Shown here: positions 1 to 4,795 of the stretch, one piece after another
Layout of the letters: every line of letters begins with the position of its first letter
How positions within the stretch are numbered: the stretch's first letter is position 1
NCBI GenBank assembly: GCA_016283985.1
Contig: JAEENZ010000191.1
Span: 1-11,107, forward strand
Source of the DNA: Bacteroidales bacterium
Lineage (GTDB): Bacteria; Bacteroidota; Bacteroidia; Bacteroidales; UBA932
Direction of reading: 5' to 3'
Length of the DNA: 11,107 nt
Made by a program: the position numbers and the translations under genes
Notes under the pieces: generated by a model
Seen by the model: the letters and a program-made list of their open reading frames with translations, nothing else
What the model was told of the DNA's origin: nothing
Databases searched by the model: none

Positions 1-2
1 TG

Positions 3-371
3 AAAGAGATTTGCCGGCTACATTACAAGCAACGGTATGGCAAAGACGCCGAAGACGTTATAGTGTGCATATTTCCCAACGCGTCCGTATGCGCGTATTT
101 AGCAAACAGTATCACCCAGGCGGTAGACGTCATTACTTACGATTATGTTCCTTCTTCAAACAGGGTCCATCTCTACGATGAAGATGAAAATGTCTCGCTC
201 CGCATTACCCCCGACTCTTTCAAGATTTCGTATGGTCCTTTTGACGAGTTGTATTCGGCCACGGATGAGATGAGTGAGAGAAACAAGGCGGCAATCAAGA
301 AGATAGCCAGCTTCTTCTCGTTCAAGGAGTCCGAAGATCCCGAAGACGACTGGTTGGATTGGTTATTTTAA
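3..371 (+). CDS. Hypothetical protein, 5' end at or beyond window edge
   Basis: The frame is open from the first complete codon (position 3) to TAA at 369-371, so at least 122 residues are encoded. A GTG at 63 exists, but the reading frame continues upstream with protein-like composition (KEICRLHYKQRYGKDAEDV), so that GTG is unlikely to be the start. Positions 1-2 are TG, so a start codon ending in TG could lie exactly at the edge; this cannot be decided here. The protein has no signal peptide or membrane segment. Its C-terminus is very acidic and aromatic (EDPEDDWLDWLF). I do not recognise the family. It lies 35 nt before another small unknown gene on the same strand, which suggests a shared transcript. 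Confidence 0.6.
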   Translation, partial: KEICRLHYKQRYGKDAEDVIVCIFPNASVCAYLANSITQAVDVITYDYVPSSNRVHLYDEDENVSLRITPDSFKISYGPFDELYSATDEMSERNKAAIKKIASFFSFKESEDPEDDWLDWLF

Positions 372-406
372 GTAGTTGATTTGGAATTCAACCTTTGTCC
401 GCCGCG

Positions 407-787
407 ATGAAAAAGCAGAACCAAAAACAGAAGACCCGGCTGAAAGGTCCTTCGGAGGTACCCTCCGCACAAACATTTCAAGAAATAACGTATCGCGAGA
501 TTTTCCTGGCTGATCATAGAGACGAGGAGCACCACGAGTATACCAAATTGACCCTGTGTTTCTCGGATAAGGGCCCCCACCTACTGGAGGACGTCTTTAC
601 CCCGGGATGGTCTGCCGGCAACTACGGAGGCGGGACTGTCCGTACCGACCTGCCCGAAGGATTCTACATTGGCCAGACAACGGAGACCTTCGCAGAGCAT
701 TTCGGAGAACGCTTCCGGGAACAGATCCGGCAGAATGCCGAACTTGCCGCCTTCCTCGACGAAGCCAACCGCCGGCACAAGCGTTGA
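407..787 (+). CDS. Hypothetical 126-residue cytoplasmic protein
   Basis: The ORF runs from ATG 407 to TGA 785-787. A TTG 12 nt upstream (395) is in frame, but ATG is preferred because it directly begins the basic N-terminus MKKQNQKQKTRLKG. The rest is soluble, with a Gly/aromatic stretch in the middle (TPGWSAGNYGGGTV, around residues 65-78) and an acidic/basic helical C-terminus ending in RRHKR. No signal peptide, membrane helix or known catalytic motif is visible, and I do not recognise the family. It follows the upstream small gene by 35 nt. Its last codons run into the degenerate promoter box of the leader repeat at 790-797. Coding potential is judged from length and composition only. Confidence 0.6.
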   Translation: MKKQNQKQKTRLKGPSEVPSAQTFQEITYREIFLADHRDEEHHEYTKLTLCFSDKGPHLLEDVFTPGWSAGNYGGGTVRTDLPEGFYIGQTTETFAEHFGERFREQIRQNAELAAFLDEANRRHKR

Positions 788-789
788 GC

Positions 790-854
790 TTGCTTTGCCC
801 CGAATTAATTCAGAAAGACATGAATCTTAGAGACATCATTTGACAATTAATATG
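790..854 (+). repeat. Leader repeat, copy A
   Basis: This is copy A of a leader found three times in the window. A degenerate -7 box, TTGCTTTG (790-797), is followed by 22 nt containing GAATTAATTCAGAA and then a mini-ORF beginning ATGAATCTTAGAGACATC (820). Positions 802-838 match 1918-1954 at 35 of 37 bases. Copy A lacks nine bases (three codons, KKD) present in copy B; similarity then resumes loosely up to an ATG, which here is the start codon of the thioredoxin lipoprotein (852). The TTTG-to-ATG spacing is the same in all three copies. Confidence 0.75.
820..843 (+). CDS. Seven-codon mini-ORF MNLRDII upstream of the lipoprotein gene
   Basis: ATG at 820 opens a seven-codon frame, MNLRDII, ending in TGA at 841-843, only 8 nt before the ATG of the thioredoxin lipoprotein. 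The first six residues equal the N-terminus of the H1-like protein at 4183, with Leu and Arg written in different codons. It may be a translated leader that delivers ribosomes to the next start by reinitiation, or only a remnant of a duplicated gene start. No ribosome data can be inferred from sequence, so its translation is uncertain. Confidence 0.35.
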   Translation: MNLRDII

Positions 855-1901
855 TTACGCAAATCATTACTGGCCGCATCCTTCCTGATAGGAGTCGTTG
901 CATGTTCCTCCAACCGGACATGCACCATTACAGGTTCTGTCAGTCCGCAACCAGACAGTGTATATCTGGTAGATAACGCGGGAAAACGTCTGGATGCCAC
1001 CGCTGTTCAAGATGGTGCATTCACCCTGACCTGCGAAAGGAATCCCCAGTACGGAGTCTCCGTCATCACCGTGCCGAAGGGCGACCCTGTCAGCCTGATC
1101 CCAGACAGCAAGGAAATCAATGTCACGATAAAAGACGGGATGGTTACCGTAGGAGGCAGTCCGCTTTCGGAAGAGCTCCAGGAACTCCAGCAATGGATAA
1201 TGAATCATTTCTTGGACTATAACGACAAGGCAACGGCGCTGGCGGAGAGCGGGGACGAAGCAGGCTCCGAAGCCCTCTTTGAAGAAATGCACAAAGCCAT
1301 GGCCGACCACTGCAAGGAGGTTTACCTGAACCATTTGCAGGATCCTATCGGGGTGCAGGCCATGTCCATACTGGCATTTGACGCAACAGATGAAGAATTC
1401 ATCAGTTTATACGAACAGGGTGGAGAGTGCATCCACGCCGACGCTAAGATTGCCGGCCGCTACGAGTCTCTTACAGCCACCAAAAAAACAGTTATCCAAT
1501 TGAATCCTTCCGGGGATGATTTCATCGAATCCAATGGGAATCTGTCTGACTTTATCGGGCAAGGGGCCTATGTCCTGGTGGATTTCTGGGCTTCCTGGTG
1601 CGGTCCCTGCCGGGATGAGACGCCGTTTGTCATCAAAGCCTACAACGACTATAAAGACAAAGGCCTTATCGTCCTGGGAATTCCGGTACAGGATAAACAG
1701 GATGCAACAAAAGAGGCAATGAAACAACTGGGCATCCATTATCCGCAGTTGCTGGATCCGGGAGCCGCTACACTTGCCGAGGAATATGGAGTGAACGGCA
1801 TTCCCCATCTTTTCCTCTTCGGGCCTGACGGAAAAGTCCTTCAGGACGGAATGCGTGGCGAAGGAATCGATGCCGCCCTTAAACCGATATTTCAAAAATA
1901 A
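852..1901 (+). CDS. TlpA/ResA-like thioredoxin-fold lipoprotein with DUF4369-like N-terminal domain
   Basis: This 349-residue protein starts at ATG 852; a TTG start 12 nt earlier would add only four residues and overlap the mini-ORF stop. Residues 1-17 form a lipoprotein signal peptide with lipobox GVVAC, so C18 should be lipidated and the protein anchored in the envelope, facing the periplasm or surface. Residues ~22-110 look like DUF4369 (TITGSVSPQPDSVYLVDNAG, then a GAFTL strand). Residues ~215-345 form a thioredoxin domain with the redox pair in WCGPC (C250, C253) and the cis-proline in GIPHLFLF (P318). The family reduces or shuttles disulfides in periplasmic proteins; the substrate is unknown. 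The gene lies between two direct copies of the leader repeat, with promoter B only 4 nt after its stop codon. Confidence 0.92.
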   Translation: MLRKSLLAASFLIGVVACSSNRTCTITGSVSPQPDSVYLVDNAGKRLDATAVQDGAFTLTCERNPQYGVSVITVPKGDPVSLIPDSKEINVTIKDGMVTVGGSPLSEELQELQQWIMNHFLDYNDKATALAESGDEAGSEALFEEMHKAMADHCKEVYLNHLQDPIGVQAMSILAFDATDEEFISLYEQGGECIHADAKIAGRYESLTATKKTVIQLNPSGDDFIESNGNLSDFIGQGAYVLVDFWASWCGPCRDETPFVIKAYNDYKDKGLIVLGIPVQDKQDATKEAMKQLGIHYPQLLDPGAATLAEEYGVNGIPHLFLFGPDGKVLQDGMRGEGIDAALKPIFQK

Positions 1902-1905
1902 TCAC

Positions 1906-1913
1906 TATCTTTG
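1906..1913 (+). promoter_or_regulatory. Bacteroidota -7 promoter box TATCTTTG
   Basis: The box matches the Bacteroidota housekeeping consensus TAnnTTTG exactly. A clear -33 TTTG partner is not visible at the usual distance. Transcription would begin near 1918-1922, inside the perfect 14-bp palindrome CTGAATTAATTCAG (1916-1929), and read into the 13-codon mini-ORF and the hairpin at 2001-2026. Confidence 0.6.
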
Positions 1914-1935
1914 CGCTGAATTAATTCAGAACGAT

Positions 1936-1977
1936 ATGAATCTTAGAGACATCAAGAAAGACATTACAAAATTATAA
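1936..1977 (+). CDS. Thirteen-codon mini-ORF MNLRDIKKDITKL
   Basis: ATG 1936 to TAA 1975-1977 encodes MNLRDIKKDITKL. The first ten residues are identical to the start of the H1-like protein at 4183, although codons for Leu, Arg, Lys and Ile differ, all synonymously. It lies 22 nt after a consensus promoter box and is followed by a strong hairpin terminator, so a transcript of roughly 110 nt is predicted. It could be a functional micropeptide or leader, the coding relic of a small RNA, or the stump of a deleted paralogue. Translation is not demonstrated. Confidence 0.35.
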   Translation: MNLRDIKKDITKL

Positions 1978-2000
1978 TGATTGATGTCAGATTATAACGA

Positions 2001-2033
2001 AACAGGCCGCGATTCCGCGGCCTGTTGTTTTAT
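2001..2033 (+). terminator. Intrinsic terminator hairpin after the mini-ORF
   Basis: An 11-bp perfect stem (AACAGGCCGCG at 2001-2011 with CGCGGCCTGTT at 2016-2026) closes an ATTC loop. It is followed on the + strand by GTTTTATTG, a modest U tract. It would end transcription from promoter B. The minus strand has only TTTCG after the stem, so it is weaker there, but it could also serve the minus-strand remnant that ends at 2030. Confidence 0.75.
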
Positions 2034-2101
2034 TGTTCGTCCGGTTTTGGGAAAGGCAATTCTTCAGGGGATTTGATATAGTCTATGGCCTTTTCCTGTG
2101 A
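2030..2101 (-). pseudogene. Possible 3' remnant of a minus-strand gene
   Basis: Read on the minus strand, the frame ending in TAA (2032-2030) has a protein-like tail, AIDYIKSPEELPFPKPDEQ, directly followed by the hairpin at 2026-2001. The frame is closed upstream by a TGA only about 24 codons before, and no start codon or longer frame is recoverable, so an intact gene is not possible. I read it as the stump of a lost gene. Chance coding-like composition is the alternative, and the family is not recognisable. Confidence 0.3.
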
Positions 2102-2271
2102 GCATCAACATTTTTACAAATATAATCCATTTGTTCTGCGAGTGCAAGTCTGTTTTTATGCTTTCCAACCACTTTATTTTGTTGAATTAGGCAGAATAAT
2201 AGGAAAAGTAAATCTTTTTCCGCTACTTAGCGTCTTGTTATCGGATGCATCCTTAAAACCATTCAAACGAA

Positions 2272-2772
2272 ATGCAAAAAGACAAGACTCAATCCCGACT
2301 GAAGGACCTGGAAAACCTGGTCCTGAGTCAGCAGGACAGGCTCTTCGCCCTTGCATATATTCGAATAGGTAACCGTGCGGATGCGGAAGATATTTTACAG
2401 GATGTTTTTCTGAAATTGTTCCGTTCCGAAGAGAACCTGAGGCATGTCAACCGTCTGGAACACTATCTGATACGTGCCGTCTGCAACAAATGCAGGGACT
2501 ATCAGCGCAAGAAGCAGTACAATCTTTTGCCTATAGATGAAGCTGCCCGGGTTGCGATTCCGGAAGAAGATAACGACATGCATGAGGAATACCTGAGAAT
2601 AAGCAAGTTGCTCGAAGGCCTTTCCGAAGAACAACAGGAAGTGGTGAGGCTCAAGTGCACGGATGGATTGAAGTTCCGGGAGATAGCAAAGATCCTGGAT
2701 ATCCCCGAGGCTACAGCCAAATCCCGGTATCGTTATGCCATAGAGCACATTCAAAACAGTTTAAACATTTAG
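2272..2772 (+). CDS. ECF (sigma-70 family) RNA polymerase sigma factor
   Basis: This 166-residue protein has the two-domain layout of an extracytoplasmic-function sigma factor. Region 2 is around residues 18-85 (LFALAYIRIGNRADAEDILQ, VFLKLFR), where the ADAEDILQDVF helix binds core polymerase and the -10 region. Region 4 is around residues 112-162 (LEGLSEEQQEVVRLK, then the helix-turn-helix FREIAKILDIPEATAKSRYR) and binds the -35 element. The intervening acidic linker (IPEEDNDMHEE) is typical. Start ATG 2272 gives normal family length. Only 4 nt separate its stop from the downstream membrane protein, the usual arrangement of a sigma factor with its anti-sigma. Signal and regulon are unknown. 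Confidence 0.95.
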   Translation: MQKDKTQSRLKDLENLVLSQQDRLFALAYIRIGNRADAEDILQDVFLKLFRSEENLRHVNRLEHYLIRAVCNKCRDYQRKKQYNLLPIDEAARVAIPEEDNDMHEEYLRISKLLEGLSEEQQEVVRLKCTDGLKFREIAKILDIPEATAKSRYRYAIEHIQNSLNI

Positions 2773-2776
2773 AACG

Positions 2777-3985
2777 ATGAAACAGAACAATATCAAGGAA
2801 ATTGAACGGCAGCTCACACCCAAATGCGAGTTTGGCGTTTCGGATAGTTTTGCAAAAAAGGTCCTGAAAGAGGCAGCCGGGCAGACCGCGGAGCAGGAAA
2901 CTGCGCCGGCTTTCAGGTGGAAGAAAGTATTCGTGCCAATCGCGGCCGTTGCAGCCTGCCTGGCCCTTTTTATCGTGATAAAGCCGGTGGGAACTCCCGC
3001 GATAGCCGCGGAAAAGATCTTCGCCAGGGCAGCTGATTTCTTCAATACAGTGAGCGGATACCGCATCGAGTTCGGCGTACGCACATACTCCAATGATAAT
3101 TTCTCTTACACCAATCCGGCCAAGAGTTTCGTCGATCACACGATGACCGTTGCCGCCGATGGCCGTTGGAAGTTGGATAAGGGGGGGCGTGTCGCTGAAT
3201 ATGACGGATCCTACATATATGTATGGTTCCCGGAAAAGGAGTGGGGCTGGAAGTTCGATCCGGACCAGACCGGTGCCATCTCTCCTTTTGAAAACCTTCT
3301 GGACCTTGGCGGCCTGATGCGATGGTTGGAGGGATATGTGGCGCTCACCAAGGGTGCAGACTGCCGGAAGGTGGAAGACGCAGAGACCGTCAAACTCATC
3401 CTCACAGTCCCTGCCCAGGGGTATTATGGCAACGATTACTTGAAATTCTCTGCCATCGACGAAAATGATACGAAGCAGACCTATGTCTTCAGCAAGGAAG
3501 ATTGCCGCCTTCTGTCTGCCGAGATCGATGCGAAAGTGTTCGGTTTTTCGCGGACCATTCTTCGCGCAAGGGTTATTGATTACGATGCGACGATTACGGC
3601 CTCCTCCTTCGCCATTCCCGAAAGTATAGAATGGCTGGATGAAACCAGTGAATCGATTGCTGTGCGGATGGACGAACTGCCTGTGAATGAATATGTTGGT
3701 ATCGGTGTCAACGAGGCTGTCGGTAAGCTTTTCAAGGCATTGAACGAGTGGAATGAGCCTGAACTAAAGGTCGTCCTCCGCGCCTATCCTCTTAAGCGCA
3801 TCGAGGCCGGAGGCTTCAAAGGATGCAAGCTGATAAGCCAGGGGAATGCCTTCAAGTCCGGCACCTATGGAGGAGTATTCATCCCCTGTGAAGTGCAACT
3901 TGCCACAGGAGAAAGGAAGAAGATGAAACTAGCCTTCCGAAACGACAATCAGTGGCAATGCTGGGAAGTGGACGGTGGAATATAG
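2777..3985 (+). CDS. Membrane-anchored putative anti-sigma factor with LolA/RseB-like periplasmic domain
   Basis: This 402-residue protein is encoded 4 nt after the ECF sigma gene. The N-terminal ~50 residues are cytoplasmic and lack an obvious zinc-binding HxxxCxxC motif. One membrane helix follows (about 51-69, VFVPIAAVAACLALFIVI). The large extracytoplasmic part starts with a segment (about 75-280) resembling the LolA/RseB lipoprotein-sensing fold: VSGYRIEFGVRTYS, repeated beta-strand patterns, DGRWKLDKGGRVAEYDGSYI and YVFSKEDCRLLSAEI. A C-terminal region of ~110 residues is of unknown type. Position and topology suggest it holds the sigma factor at the membrane until an envelope signal arrives. 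Both the fold and the anti-sigma role are inferred. A run of seven G (3181-3187) lies inside the gene. Confidence 0.75.
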   Translation: MKQNNIKEIERQLTPKCEFGVSDSFAKKVLKEAAGQTAEQETAPAFRWKKVFVPIAAVAACLALFIVIKPVGTPAIAAEKIFARAADFFNTVSGYRIEFGVRTYSNDNFSYTNPAKSFVDHTMTVAADGRWKLDKGGRVAEYDGSYIYVWFPEKEWGWKFDPDQTGAISPFENLLDLGGLMRWLEGYVALTKGADCRKVEDAETVKLILTVPAQGYYGNDYLKFSAIDENDTKQTYVFSKEDCRLLSAEIDAKVFGFSRTILRARVIDYDATITASSFAIPESIEWLDETSESIAVRMDELPVNEYVGIGVNEAVGKLFKALNEWNEPELKVVLRAYPLKRIEAGGFKGCKLISQGNAFKSGTYGGVFIPCEVQLATGERKKMKLAFRNDNQWQCWEVDGGI

Positions 3986-4024
3986 TTGGCGCTTAACTAA
4001 TTGATAATCAGTAAAATAATGGGT

Positions 4025-4054
4025 ATCCTCCCCCGGCTCCGGCAGGGGGAGGAT
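4025..4054. repeat. GC-rich hairpin downstream of the anti-sigma gene
   Basis: ATCCTCCCCC (4025-4034) and GGGGGAGGAT (4045-4054) are perfect reverse complements around the 10-nt loop ggctccggca. No T run follows on either strand, so it is not a textbook intrinsic terminator, though it may still end the sigma operon. Its form resembles palindromic intergenic units that recur in many gut bacterial genomes; copy number cannot be judged from one window. Confidence 0.6.
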
Positions 4055-4150
4055 GTGCTCATCTAGCTGTAAATCAACACATTACCCGCCACCGCCAGTA
4101 AAGGCCCTGAGCCCCCGCAAAGAATAGAAATGCATAATTCAAATTAATTC

Positions 4151-4212
4151 ACTATCTTTGCACGTTTTTAACACCGAATGATATGAATTTACGCGACATC
4201 AAGAAGGACATC
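4151..4212 (+). repeat. Leader repeat, copy C (native start of the H1-like gene)
   Basis: TATCTTTG (4153-4160), 22 nt and ATG 4183 reproduce the architecture of copies A and B with identical spacing. Upstream, TCAC before the box matches copy B; just before the start, GATATGAAT also matches copy B. Codons 1-10 give the same peptide, MNLRDIKKDI, as copy B with synonymous changes. This copy leads into a full-length gene, so it is probably closest to the source. Confidence 0.7.
4153..4160 (+). promoter_or_regulatory. -7 promoter box TATCTTTG for the H1-like gene
   Basis: The box matches the Bacteroidota TAnnTTTG consensus exactly, 22 nt before ATG 4183, giving a predicted 5' leader of about 15-18 nt. 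No -33 TTTG is visible. AATTAATTC just upstream (4142-4150) resembles the palindrome core at the start of copies A and B, but lies on the other side of the box. Confidence 0.65.
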
Positions 4213-4707
4213 GACTACGTTCTCAGCGCCTTCATCGAAGACTGCACCGTCTGCGCTGCAGTGAACCCCAAGTCCGACGACAAGGTCATCGCCGACCTCA
4301 TGGAAGATGCAATTGACCTCTACAACGAGCTCCGCGACAAGGTGACCGTGAAGATCGAGGGTTCCAAGAAGGCATACTTCAACAATCTCCGCAAGGAGAT
4401 CCTGGAGCGTACAGACGCCCTCTACACCAAGCTGAGCGAAGCGGTTTCGAAGAAGGCTGCGAAGGCGGAAGAGGCCCCCAAGGCTGAGAAGCCCGCCGCC
4501 AAGAAGGCAGAACCCAAGGCCGAAAAGAAGGCTCCCGCCAAGAAGGCTGAGCCCAAGGCTGAAGAGGCTCCCAAGGCGGAGAAGAAAGCTCCGGCCAAGA
4601 AGGCCCCTGCGAAGAAGGCCGAGCCCAAGGCAGAGAAGCCTGCGGCAGAGAAAAAGCCCGCTGCAAAGAAGCCTGCTGCCAAGAAAGCAGCCCCCAAGGC
4701 CGAATAA
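4183..4707 (+). CDS. Histone H1-like, Lys/Ala/Pro-rich nucleoid protein
   Basis: This 174-residue protein has two parts. Residues 1-~88 form an acidic-to-neutral helical domain (MNLRDIKKDIDYVLSAFIED, NELRDKVTVKIEG, LRKEILERTDALYTKLSEAV) that resembles a small conserved Bacteroidota protein. Residues ~89-174 are a low-complexity tail of KKAEPKAE, KAPAKKAEP and KPAAKK units, like the DNA-binding tails of eukaryotic H1 and bacterial Hc1/AlgP-type proteins. The tail should bind DNA or RNA non-specifically; the helical domain may dimerise or bind a partner. The gene has its own consensus promoter and its own intrinsic terminator, so it is probably monocistronic and well expressed. The internal repeats make the tail prone to length change. 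Its leader and first codons recur at 790 and 1902. Confidence 0.85.
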   Translation: MNLRDIKKDIDYVLSAFIEDCTVCAAVNPKSDDKVIADLMEDAIDLYNELRDKVTVKIEGSKKAYFNNLRKEILERTDALYTKLSEAVSKKAAKAEEAPKAEKPAAKKAEPKAEKKAPAKKAEPKAEEAPKAEKKAPAKKAPAKKAEPKAEKPAAEKKPAAKKPAAKKAAPKAE

Positions 4708-4727
4708 GGTCAGCTTATAAGCAAAGG

Positions 4728-4755
4728 AAGCGTCGGAGAAATCCGGCGCTTTTTT
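4728..4755 (+). terminator. Intrinsic terminator of the H1-like gene
   Basis: AAGCGTCGGA (4728-4737) pairs with TCCGGCGCTT (4742-4751) around a GAAA tetraloop, with one G-U pair, followed by a run of six T (4750-4755, partly in the stem). It lies 20 nt after the stop codon and separates the H1-like gene from the envelope operon. Confidence 0.9.
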
Positions 4756-4781
4756 CGTCGCGCCGACAAAGAATAATTTAT

Positions 4782-4789
4782 TATCTTTG
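4782..4789 (+). promoter_or_regulatory. -7 promoter box TATCTTTG of the envelope operon
   Basis: A perfect TAnnTTTG box ends only 6 nt before ATG 4796. Since Bacteroidota transcripts usually start about 5-8 nt after this box, the mRNA would be leaderless or nearly so. The box is also the right arm of an AT-rich inverted repeat, CAAAGAATAAT-TT-ATTATCTTTG (4767-4789, one bulged A), which could be an operator. Confidence 0.6.
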
Positions 4790-4795
4790 TAAGTT

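Larger units (their letters stand above)
1902..1979 (+). repeat. Leader repeat, copy B
   Basis: Copy B has the best promoter box, TATCTTTG at 1906-1913, followed by 22 nt and ATG 1936. It shares TCACTATCTTTGC with copy C before the H1-like gene, and GAATTAATTCAGAA plus the first 18 coding bases with copy A. It retains ten codons of the H1-like N-terminus (MNLRDIKKDI), then diverges to ACAAAATTATAATG, which aligns loosely with the bases before the lipoprotein start in copy A. No long gene follows it here. Confidence 0.75.
1902..2271. other. 370-nt intergenic region between lipoprotein and ECF sigma genes
   Basis: This region holds leader copy B, the mini-ORF, the terminator, and a possible minus-strand gene tail (2030-2101). 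The rest (about 2102-2271) is AT-rich with no convincing gene. It contains a short imperfect hairpin, GGAAAAG-taaat-CTTTTTCC (2202-2221), upstream of the sigma gene. No clean TAnnTTTG box or ECF-type -35/-10 pair with normal spacing was found before ATG 2272, so the sigma promoter remains unassigned. Confidence 0.6.

Noticed and set aside
1984..2076. A 30-codon + strand frame (MSDYNETGRDSAACC...) after mini-ORF B.
   Set aside because: It runs straight through the perfect terminator hairpin and looks like a chance frame.
2178..2230. Possible fourth, degenerate leader copy (TTTG, then GAATTA..CAGAA..ATA) upstream of the ECF sigma gene.
   Set aside because: Spacing after TTTG differs by 2 nt, there is no MNLRDI codon stretch, and the similarity is limited to AT-rich words that could arise by chance.
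2202..2235. GGAAAA (2202) and CGTC (2231) as an ECF-type autoregulated promoter of the sigma gene.
   Set aside because: The 23-nt gap is too long compared with the usual ~16-17 nt, and GGAAAA is part of a simple hairpin.
2085..2372. A 95-codon + strand frame overlapping the start of the ECF sigma gene.
   Set aside because: Composition is not protein-like, it crosses AT-rich intergenic sequence and overlaps a clear gene in another frame.
3986..4182. Possible tRNA or riboswitch in the gap before the H1-like gene.
   Set aside because: Only the single GC hairpin and the promoter are visible; no cloverleaf or conserved aptamer core could be drawn.
4440..4700. CRISPR-like or tandem DNA repeats in the H1-like tail.
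   Set aside because: The repetition is at codon level (KKAEPKAE variants) with irregular unit length and no spacers, so it is a low-complexity protein tail.
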